This document shows, piece after piece, positions 1 through 5,296 of a stretch of 17,965 bases of DNA (position 1 is the stretch's first letter; every line of letters starts with the position of its first letter). A program made the translations under genes and the position numbers. Location of the stretch: contig CANKNL010000023.1 of assembly GCA_947483345.1 (NCBI GenBank), forward strand, positions 1 to 17,965, written 5' to 3'. The notes below the pieces were generated by a model, which did no database searches, was not told where the DNA came from, and saw nothing but the letters and a program-made list of their open reading frames with translations. The stretch is from Chitinophagaceae bacterium (GTDB lineage: Bacteria > Bacteroidota > Bacteroidia > Chitinophagales > Chitinophagaceae).

Positions 1-345
1 AGTAAAACCTGCTTTAATAAATTCATTGGTATCCTTTGTAAATTCGCAGCTGGCAAGAGAGGTTTGTTGTACCATATCATAATCTACCATATTGATAACA
101 ACTTCGGGTACTTCCAAAACATTTTGCAAAGTATGCTTGGTAGTATTATCTCTTACCCTTCTTGCCGGTGAAAAAATAACCACTGGTGGATTGGAAGAAA
201 ATAAATTAAAAAAACTGAAAGGCGATAAGTTTACCTGTCCGTCTTTATCTATTGTAGATGCAAAACAAATGGGCCTGGGCGCAATGGCATGCTGCAGGTA
301 GTTTTGTACATCGGCAGGTTTGATATCTTTTAAATTTATGATCAT
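1..345 (-). CDS. Flavin reductase family protein, FMN-binding split barrel (3' end outside window)
   Basis: This is the N-terminal 115 codons of a gene that continues past the left edge. The protein starts MIINLKDI and carries the motif APRPICFAST, followed by NLSPFSFFN and SSNPPVVIFSPA. This pattern is typical of the flavin reductase-like (split-barrel, FMN-binding) family, where the Arg-Pro-Ile/serine segment contacts flavin. Family members reduce free flavin with NAD(P)H or act as flavoprotein oxidoreductases in the cytoplasm; the substrate cannot be read from sequence. The ATG (complement of 343-345) is followed at once by in-frame family sequence, and the preceding 15 nt are A-rich. It lies downstream of the fumarylacetoacetate hydrolase family gene in the same direction, separated only by the GxxExxY cassette, so the two were probably one operon. 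From general knowledge of Bacteroidota, flavin reductase genes often sit near tyrosine/homogentisate catabolism genes. A role in that pathway here is inference. Confidence 0.85.
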   Translation of the reverse strand, partial: MIINLKDIKPADVQNYLQHAIAPRPICFASTIDKDGQVNLSPFSFFNLFSSNPPVVIFSPARRVRDNTTKHTLQNVLEVPEVVINMVDYDMVQQTSLASCEFTKDTNEFIKAGFT

Positions 346-360
346 TTTTTATTTTTTTTG

Positions 361-382
361 CCGCAGAGGCGGGGAGGCGCAG
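361..382. repeat. Left inverted arm of GxxExxY cassette
   Basis: A 22-bp G-rich arm, complementary at 21 of 22 positions to 787-808. It sits 2 nt past the end of the GxxExxY coding region and 15 nt before the flavin reductase start codon. In RNA the two arms could pair around the whole gene. Confidence 0.8.
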
Positions 383-384
383 TT

Positions 385-771
385 TTAGAAATTATTTACT
401 ACTCTTTTAAAGCCATCTACCATTTTTACAACGTTGAAATTTACCAAATACCCAAGTCTTTTATCAGATAATTTCAGATAAGAAATTATTTGAGCCATAA
501 AAACCGGGTTCATGATCTCAGCTGATTTTACTTCAATAATAATTTCATCTTCAATCAATAAATCCATTTCATAGTATTTTCCGGTATCAAATCCTTTATA
601 AAGCAATGGCAATCCTATTTTAGCTAAAGCTTTTATATTTCTAATCTCAAATTCTTTTAATAATGCAAAAACATAAACTGATTCTAATAATCCCGGACCT
701 AATTCTTTGTGAACAGAAATACAGGAATCAAGTATAATTCCTCCAAGCTCATTATATCTTTCCTTTGTCAT
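385..771 (-). CDS. GxxExxY family protein, PD-(D/E)XK nuclease-like
   Basis: A 128-residue protein of normal length for the GxxExxY family. The naming motif is at residues 27-33 (GLLESVY). A PD-(D/E)XK-type core follows: Asp70 in YYEMD, then E80-V-K82 in IIIEVKS, then Gln94 in the helix QIISYLK. All nuclease-type acidic and lysine residues are therefore present. The family is small, cytoplasmic, widespread in Bacteroidota and other phyla, and has no well-established function; nuclease activity is predicted from fold only. The gene is the sole cargo between two inverted arms (361-382, 787-808). It points the same way as its neighbours, so it may be read through from the FAH-family gene promoter. 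No toxin or antitoxin partner is adjacent. Family assignment is firm; biological role is unknown. Confidence 0.9.
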   Translation of the reverse strand: MTKERYNELGGIILDSCISVHKELGPGLLESVYVFALLKEFEIRNIKALAKIGLPLLYKGFDTGKYYEMDLLIEDEIIIEVKSAEIMNPVFMAQIISYLKLSDKRLGYLVNFNVVKMVDGFKRVVNNF

Positions 772-786
772 GCTAAATAATTTTCT

Positions 787-808
787 CTGCGCCTCCCCGT
801 CTCTGCGG
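787..808. repeat. Right inverted arm of GxxExxY cassette
   Basis: A 22-bp arm that is the inverted copy of 361-382 with one mismatch. Its outer end directly abuts the TAA stop codon of the FAH-family gene (complement of 809-811). Its inner end is 15 nt upstream of the GxxExxY start codon, so this gene's ribosome-binding region lies between arm and ATG. Confidence 0.8.
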
Positions 809-1816
809 TTAAACTTTCTTCAACGCCAATATCGAAAAATCACTCTCATCCTTTACAATGGTATTACTCAGTTTACCCAATCCGTCAATGTCCATTTCTA
901 CTACATCGCCTTCCTGCAACCACTGTGGTACAAAATCGGGATTGTTCAATAAACCGGTACCATTTAATTCTAAAAAGCAACCCGTGCCCACGGTGCCGCT
1001 GCCGATCACATCGCCCGGCATCAGATCAACACCATAACTGCAGCGTTCAATAATTTCGGCAAAGGTCCAGTCCATGTCACTTAAATTTCCTGCACTCACT
1101 TGTTTGCCATTAACCCAACAGGTCATGCCTAAATTCCAGGCTTTACCGGTATGGTTGTCTTTGCAGGGCACTTCATATTGTTCCAGTTCATCTAGTGTTA
1201 CCAACATAGGGCCAATCACCGTAGAAAAATCTTTTCCTTTTGCAGGGCCCAGGTTTAGCAACATTTCTTCCATCTGTAAAGTTCTTGCACTCATGTCGTT
1301 CATGATCATCAATCCGCCAATATAGTCATCAGCCTCGGAAGCTTTAATGTTGCGGCCCGGCTTACAGATAACAATAGCAGCTTCCAGTTCAAAATCCAGT
1401 TTTTGAAAATGATCGGGCATACAAACAATATCGCCGGGGCCCTGTATGCTGTTATGATTGGTAAAATAAAAAATGGGGTACTGGTCAAATTCAGGGATCA
1501 TCTCCACTTTTCTGTTGCGCCTGGCTGAAGCAACATGCTGCCGAAAGGCATAGCCGTCGCGGCAACTGGTAGGATGCGGAACAGGAGCTAAAATGTCAGC
1601 GCTTTCATAAGAATCTGCCAGTACAGGTCTAACTAAACCATCTTTTATTCTTTGTTCAACCGCCCTGGCCAAAGGCATGATGTCATCCCAAAAATTTAAA
1701 AACATCGACATGGTTGTCGGCAGGTCATTGTGTAAACTGTCCATGGCATAAATATGTTCGCCAACAACAATCCCTAACTGATCGTGTCCGTCTTTTATAT
1801 AAGTAACTAATTTCAT
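809..1816 (-). CDS. Fumarylacetoacetate hydrolase family protein
   Basis: A 335-residue cytoplasmic enzyme of the FAH family. An N-terminal region (about 1-80) precedes the catalytic domain. Metal-ligand positions are recognisable: E143 and E145 in DFELEAAIV, and D174 in NDMSARTLQ. The family's GSGTVGTG loop lies near residue 270. The segment LNLGPAKGKDFSTVIGP resembles the PLGPFLGK-like region of true fumarylacetoacetases, which hydrolyse fumarylacetoacetate to fumarate and acetoacetate in the last step of tyrosine degradation. At 335 residues it is shorter than the roughly 420-residue animal FAH, so other acylpyruvate-type substrates are possible. The start ATG (complement of 1814-1816) fits the conserved MKLVTY start. 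The gene was probably co-transcribed with the flavin reductase gene before the cassette came between them. Family is certain; exact substrate is inferred. Confidence 0.9.
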   Translation of the reverse strand: MKLVTYIKDGHDQLGIVVGEHIYAMDSLHNDLPTTMSMFLNFWDDIMPLARAVEQRIKDGLVRPVLADSYESADILAPVPHPTSCRDGYAFRQHVASARRNRKVEMIPEFDQYPIFYFTNHNSIQGPGDIVCMPDHFQKLDFELEAAIVICKPGRNIKASEADDYIGGLMIMNDMSARTLQMEEMLLNLGPAKGKDFSTVIGPMLVTLDELEQYEVPCKDNHTGKAWNLGMTCWVNGKQVSAGNLSDMDWTFAEIIERCSYGVDLMPGDVIGSGTVGTGCFLELNGTGLLNNPDFVPQWLQEGDVVEMDIDGLGKLSNTIVKDESDFSILALKKV

Positions 1817-1834
1817 AAAATGTTATTGAAGGGT

Positions 1835-1842
1835 CAAAAATA
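1835..1842 (-). promoter_or_regulatory. Candidate -7 element for the FAH-family gene
   Basis: The minus strand reads TATTTTTG, matching the Bacteroidota -7 consensus TAnnTTTG, 18 nt upstream of the start codon. No clear TTG box was found 16-21 nt further upstream, so this is weaker than the divergent promoter at 1877-1906. Confidence 0.35.
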
Positions 1843-1876
1843 GCCAATTATTATCGGGGAAAAATAATAAGCATAA

Positions 1877-1906
1877 TTGTATTTTATTGAAAATTAATTA
1901 ATTTTG
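1877..1906 (+). promoter_or_regulatory. Bacteroidota-type promoter for the fatty acid hydroxylase gene
   Basis: TTG at 1877-1879, a 19-nt spacer, and TAATTTTG at 1899-1906 match the Bacteroidota TTG-N19-TAnnTTTG primary sigma factor consensus. The predicted transcription start is about 10 nt before the ATG at 1923, so the leader is very short. Confidence 0.65.
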
Positions 1907-1922
1907 TATTGTATCTGCAGCT

Positions 1923-2630
1923 ATGAAGTTCGAAAAAATTCATAATAAAGGCCAGGCGAGATTATTTAAGAATCAGTATCTGGAGTTTTTGACCAAAACA
2001 CACCCACTGGTCATTTGGGGCATGTATATTCCTATCCTTTTGTTTATGCTGTATGTCAGCAGGTTAAGATTATTAATTTCCGGGGTTCACATTGGTTTAA
2101 TATTTTTAGTGGGTATGCTTTTTTGGTCTTTGTTTGAATATGTGATACACCGTTTTGTATTTCATTTTTTTGCAGAGCGAGACCGTGCAAAAAAAATGGT
2201 TTATGTGATACATGGTAATCATCACGAATACCCAAGAGATAAGGACCGGTTATTTATGCCGGCGGTACCCAGTTTACTCATTTCCTCTTCTCTATTTTTG
2301 CTGATGTTTTTTGTGGCGACATTATTTAATTCCGGTACCTATGTTTTTGCTTTTTTTCCGGGATTTGTTTTTGGATATTTAATATATGGCAGCATGCATT
2401 ATGCCATACACGCCTGGAACCCGCCTTTTAAATGGATGAAAGCCTTATGGCGTAATCATCACCTGCATCATTATAAAAATGAGGAACTTGGTTTTGGGGT
2501 AAGTTCAACCTTATGGGATCATGTTTTTGGTACCATGTTCGATCTTAAAAAAGAAAAAGAAGATAAGGAAAAAGTACAGGAACTGATGTTTAGCAAAAGC
2601 TCATCTAAAAAGCAATTGCAGGAACAATAA
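1923..2630 (+). CDS. Fatty acid hydroxylase superfamily protein (FA2H/Scs7-like, sterol desaturase fold)
   Basis: A 235-residue membrane di-iron oxygenase. Four hydrophobic segments (about 30-46, 52-72, 113-133, 138-156) surround the histidine boxes: HRFVFH (76-81), HGNHH (97-101), HYAIH (159-163) and HHLHH (179-183), plus WDHVFGT at 198-204. Spacing and order match the fatty acid 2-hydroxylase branch (Scs7/FA2H) rather than the C5 sterol desaturases. Such enzymes add a hydroxyl at carbon 2 of an acyl chain, often in sphingolipids, which many Bacteroidota make; the substrate here is inferred. The C-terminal 27 residues are highly charged and probably cytosolic. The gene is monocistronic, driven by the promoter at 1877-1906, and its stop is only 3 nt from the convergent stop at 2634. 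Family certain, specificity not. Confidence 0.9.
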   Translation: MKFEKIHNKGQARLFKNQYLEFLTKTHPLVIWGMYIPILLFMLYVSRLRLLISGVHIGLIFLVGMLFWSLFEYVIHRFVFHFFAERDRAKKMVYVIHGNHHEYPRDKDRLFMPAVPSLLISSSLFLLMFFVATLFNSGTYVFAFFPGFVFGYLIYGSMHYAIHAWNPPFKWMKALWRNHHLHHYKNEELGFGVSSTLWDHVFGTMFDLKKEKEDKEKVQELMFSKSSSKKQLQEQ

Positions 2631-2633
2631 GCA

Positions 2634-2957
2634 TCACCATTTTTCTTCTTCATCAAAATAACCTTCCCGTTGACTAAACTGCTGACGTGATTTTATTTTT
2701 TGCTGCTGTCTTTCAATAATAAGCGTTGCTATTATCTTCCCGGCATCTTCATTCGGGTTTTGCTGCAGCAAGGATTTTAATTTTTGTTCATTTACATCAA
2801 TGCGGTAGAGGTAAACAATTAATTTATCAAAATCATTTTTTATTAACTGGTTTATATAAGCTGAGAGTTGCGCATGCAGTTCTGCGTATGATATTTTTTC
2901 TGCAATATCAATCGTTAACTCTTTATTTAAAAGTACTATTAACTCAGCATTCTCCAT
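2634..2957 (-). CDS. Conserved hypothetical protein, small and helical
   Basis: A 107-residue protein without signal peptide or membrane segment. It starts MENAELIVLLNKEL and is predicted almost wholly helical, with a charged C-terminal tail rich in Gln, Lys, Arg and Glu (IIERQQQKIKSRQQFSQREG, ending DEEEKW). I do not recognise a named domain. The central YLYRIDVNEQKLKSLL segment resembles short uncharacterised Bacteroidota proteins often found beside TIGR02757 genes, as here (88 nt downstream of that gene). The coding call rests on uninterrupted length, sensible composition and position at the end of a minus-strand run. Its stop faces the fatty acid hydroxylase stop 3 nt away. A cytoplasmic role is likely; function unknown. 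Confidence 0.7.
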   Translation of the reverse strand: MENAELIVLLNKELTIDIAEKISYAELHAQLSAYINQLIKNDFDKLIVYLYRIDVNEQKLKSLLQQNPNEDAGKIIATLIIERQQQKIKSRQQFSQREGYFDEEEKW

Positions 2958-2967
2958 CAGGGATATC

Positions 2968-3012
2968 GGCTCCTCTAAATCTCCCCCAAGTGGAGACTTG
3001 AAACACCTTTTA
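2968..3012. repeat. Possible intergenic C-rich repeat fragment
   Basis: The 88-nt gap between the TIGR02757 stop and the next gene contains a C-rich stretch, CCTCTAAATCTCCCCCAAG at 2972-2990, followed by TGGAGACTTGAAACACC. This does not resemble the surrounding AT-rich intergenic DNA. I recall similar runs as common intergenic sequence in Bacteroidota, and it is loosely like the C-rich ends of the element at 15674-15848. Only the composition is seen directly; repeat status needs a genome-wide search. Confidence 0.3.
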
Positions 3013-3045
3013 GTTTTAAATATTGTTAATAACTCAGCAGCGATT

Positions 3046-3825
3046 TTATTTTTGCGATTTGTTTGCTAGTACGCCTGTTCCAAATAAAGCAAAATCATAT
3101 TTAACCGGATCAGCGTTATCCAAAGTACGTAAAAATTCGGTTAATTCCAGTGCGGCCTGCCAGTCGGCCGGTTGTCTTTTTAAAATATGTAATTCTTTTG
3201 CAACTCTGGCCACGTGTACGTCTAACGGGCATATGAGCTGAGAAGGGGAGATGTTTTTCCAGATACCAAAATCAACGCCTTGATGATCCGGCCGTACCAT
3301 CCATCGCAAATACATGTTTAATCTTTTACAGGCTGAATTTTTTTCCGGTGAGGCTATATGCTTTCTGGTACGTTCTGGTATATCGGGCAACGAAAAAAAA
3401 TAATGATAAAATCCTTTCAACCCGTTTTCGACCGTTTTATCTGTTTTGTTCATCCATTGTGTAAAAGCATTTTCAAGCGAATGCTGTTTTGAAAAATGCA
3501 TTTTAAAGAAAGCTATAAAATATAAAAGATCGGTTGCATTGAATGTGCGGTGCTTAAAGTGAAGCAGGTTCTTAAGGTCTATATCTGAATGATGGAGACA
3601 GAATGCATGCGGATCATTATCCATCAGCTGCATCAGCTCTTTTGATTTGTTGATAATGGTAGTTCGGTTACCCCATGAAAAAATGGCTGCAAAAAATCCG
3701 GCAATTTCTATATCCTGTTTTTTTGTAAAGCGGTGCGGAATGGAGATGGGATCGTTTTTTATGAAGGCCGGTTGATTAAAAAGAGCGACTTTACCGTCTA
3801 AAAATGCTTTGAGATTATTTTTCAC
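3046..3825 (-). CDS. TIGR02757 family protein (DUF2400)
   Basis: A 259-residue cytoplasmic protein of normal length for TIGR02757/DUF2400, a family common in Bacteroidota with no assigned function. Supporting segments are FLDGKVALFNQPAFIKNDPI near the N-terminus, IAGFFAAIFSWGNRTTIINK (about 42-61), LRWMVRPDHQGVDFGIWK and LICPLDVHVARVAKEL in the C-terminal half. The last part, together with DPVKYDFALFGTG near the end, resembles the helix-hairpin-helix/GPD region of endonuclease III-type DNA glycosylases (compare D-x-HV-x-RV). No Cys cluster for an iron-sulfur site follows. A nucleic-acid role is therefore only a suggestion. It lies 20 nt downstream of the small membrane protein gene in the same direction and is probably part of its transcript. 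The start MKNNLKAF is the first plausible ATG. Confidence 0.9.
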   Translation of the reverse strand: MKNNLKAFLDGKVALFNQPAFIKNDPISIPHRFTKKQDIEIAGFFAAIFSWGNRTTIINKSKELMQLMDNDPHAFCLHHSDIDLKNLLHFKHRTFNATDLLYFIAFFKMHFSKQHSLENAFTQWMNKTDKTVENGLKGFYHYFFSLPDIPERTRKHIASPEKNSACKRLNMYLRWMVRPDHQGVDFGIWKNISPSQLICPLDVHVARVAKELHILKRQPADWQAALELTEFLRTLDNADPVKYDFALFGTGVLANKSQK

Positions 3826-3845
3826 TGCAACATGTGTTTACCTGT

Positions 3846-4085
3846 TCATTTTTTTTCTTTTTTAAATAAAGCGGCAATAGCAATAAAGACCCAAATGATA
3901 TTTACGATCATCGAAGGGTAGGCCTGGTGAACTAAGGTATTGATTGTAAAAAAAATGCCACCAAATAAATTACTGAAGATATAGGCAGCTGAAGCACTTG
4001 ACAGTTTCCCGTTAATATTTAAAAAGTAAGCACCAACGATCAATACGGCACCGATCCAGCCTATAAGTTCAATAAAATAATTCAT
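3846..4085 (-). CDS. Small inner-membrane protein, CBU_0592-like
   Basis: A 79-residue protein with three predicted transmembrane segments (about 6-23, 33-51 and 57-73) and a basic C-terminal tail (FKKEKK). The pattern IGWIGAVLIVGAYFLN, then SNLFGGIFFTIN, then YPSMIVNIIWVFIAI matches the CBU_0592-like family of short membrane proteins, which has no known function. The start codon is 4 nt after the stop of the cystathionine synthase/lyase gene, and the TIGR02757 gene begins 20 nt further on. All three are therefore probably co-transcribed from the promoter at 5238-5268. Short length and lack of catalytic residues prevent any functional claim. Confidence 0.8.
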   Translation of the reverse strand: MNYFIELIGWIGAVLIVGAYFLNINGKLSSASAAYIFSNLFGGIFFTINTLVHQAYPSMIVNIIWVFIAIAALFKKEKK

Positions 4086-4089
4086 CGGT

Positions 4090-5229
4090 TTATCCTATTG
4101 CCTGTTTCAGATCTTCAATCAGGTCATCCGCATCTTCAATACCCACACTCAATCTGATCAAGCCATCAGCCAGCCCGTTTTTAATACGCTCTTCACGGGG
4201 TATGCTGGCATGCGTCATACTTGCCGGGTGATTGATCAGTGATTCTACGCCGCCCAAACTTTCGGCCAGTGAAAATAAATGGGTGCCTGTTAAAACCTGG
4301 TTAGCGGCTTCTATACTTTCGTCTTTTAATACAAAACTGATCATGCCACCAAAACCACGCATTTGTTTTTTGGCAACAGCATAACCTGCATTATCCTCAA
4401 ACCCCGGCCAATACACTTTACCAATTTTAGCATGATTGCGAAGCCAATGGGCAATTTTTTCACCGTTCTCACAATGCTGTTTCATACGAACGTGCAGTGT
4501 TTTAATACCTCTTAAAACCAAAAAGCAATCCATGGGTCCTGGCACTGCGCCGCAACTTTTTTGAATGAAATATAATTTTTCTCTGAGTTCAGGATCGTTC
4601 ATCATTAATGCACCCTGTATCACATCACTGTGTCCGCCTAAATATTTGGTAGCTGAGTGCATCACAATATCAGCACCCTGGTCTAACGGATTTTGTAAAT
4701 AAGGTGAAGCAAAAGTGTTGTCGACACAAAGCAAAGCATGAGCTGCTTTTGATATAACCGCAATAGCCGCAATATCTGTAATGTTCATTAACGGATTGGT
4801 AGGTGTTTCCAGCCAGATCATTTTGGTGTTGGCAGTAACGGCGGCTTGTACATTGGCGGCATTGGTGGTATCAACATAAATAAATGTAATGCCATAGCGT
4901 TCCCACACTTTGGTAAATAAGCGGTAGCTGCCGCCGTACATGTCATTGGCAGCAATGACCTCATCACCGGGGTTTAATAATTTTATTACACTGTCGGTTG
5001 CCGCTACACCACTGCCAAAGGCCAAACCGAATTTTGCATTTTCAATAATGGCATAGGCATCTTCCAATGCTTTACGGGTAGGATTTTGACTACGGGCATA
5101 TTCATAACCTTTGTTTTTACCAGGCGCTTCCTGTACATAGGTACTGGTTTGGAATATGGGCGTCATAATGGCGCCGGTACTTGGATCAGGTTCGGTGCCG
5201 GCGTGTATAAATTTTGTAGCAAGCTTCAT
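4090..5229 (-). CDS. Cystathionine gamma-synthase/lyase family PLP enzyme
   Basis: A 379-residue Cys/Met-metabolism PLP enzyme, close to the 386 residues of E. coli MetB. The PLP lysine is K195 in HSATKYLGGH. Other family motifs are YEYARSQNPTR (about 42-52), FGSGVAATDS (71-80), the LETPTNPL substrate loop (about 140-147) and VDNTFASPYLQNP (169-181), where the Asp pairs with the pyridine nitrogen. The enzyme either joins an activated homoserine to cysteine to form cystathionine (methionine synthesis) or cleaves cystathionine to cysteine. The two activities are hard to separate by motif, so no gene symbol is given. It is cytoplasmic and acts as a homotetramer in the family. It heads a likely operon with the small membrane protein and TIGR02757 genes and has its own promoter (5238-5268). 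The asparagine synthase stop is 67 nt upstream. Confidence 0.9.
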   Translation of the reverse strand: MKLATKFIHAGTEPDPSTGAIMTPIFQTSTYVQEAPGKNKGYEYARSQNPTRKALEDAYAIIENAKFGLAFGSGVAATDSVIKLLNPGDEVIAANDMYGGSYRLFTKVWERYGITFIYVDTTNAANVQAAVTANTKMIWLETPTNPLMNITDIAAIAVISKAAHALLCVDNTFASPYLQNPLDQGADIVMHSATKYLGGHSDVIQGALMMNDPELREKLYFIQKSCGAVPGPMDCFLVLRGIKTLHVRMKQHCENGEKIAHWLRNHAKIGKVYWPGFEDNAGYAVAKKQMRGFGGMISFVLKDESIEAANQVLTGTHLFSLAESLGGVESLINHPASMTHASIPREERIKNGLADGLIRLSVGIEDADDLIEDLKQAIG

Positions 5230-5237
5230 TGGTTCAA

Positions 5238-5268
5238 CAAATTTAAAGTGAATAGTTGTGGTTCACAA
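5238..5268 (-). promoter_or_regulatory. Bacteroidota-type promoter for the cystathionine synthase/lyase gene
   Basis: The minus strand reads TTG (complement of 5266-5268), a 20-nt spacer, then TAAATTTG (complement of 5238-5245), matching TTG-N19-21-TAnnTTTG. The -7 element ends 8 nt before the start codon, so the transcript would be nearly leaderless. It gives this gene a start independent of the upstream asparagine synthase gene. Confidence 0.6.
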
Positions 5269-5296
5269 AGGTCAGAAAATTAAAGATAAAAGCAAT

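Larger units (their letters stand above)
361..808. mobile_element. Putative GxxExxY cassette bounded by 22-bp inverted arms
   Basis: Two arms, 361-382 and 787-808, are inverted copies of each other, matching at 21 of 22 positions. Each begins CCGCAGAG at its outer end and finishes GGCGCAG at its inner end. Weaker similarity continues inward: AGAAATTATTTA at 387-398 against AGAAAATTATTTA on the complement of 774-786. Each arm is itself a degenerate 8-bp tandem repeat (GCAGAGGC, GGGGAGGC, GCAG). Between the arms lies one gene, the GxxExxY protein. The right arm touches the stop codon of the FAH-family gene (809-811), and the left arm is 15 nt from the start of the flavin reductase gene. No target-site duplication is evident, and no transposase lies inside. 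Calling it mobile is inference from the paired arms and from its position inside an otherwise tight operon. Confidence 0.6.

Noticed and set aside
92..301. Plus-strand ORF opposite the flavin reductase gene
   Set aside because: It is antisense to a recognisable flavin reductase domain and its own sequence has no family features.
385..771. GxxExxY gene as half of a toxin-antitoxin pair or a restriction system
   Set aside because: No partner gene, methyltransferase or antitoxin-like ORF lies next to it; its neighbours are metabolic enzymes.
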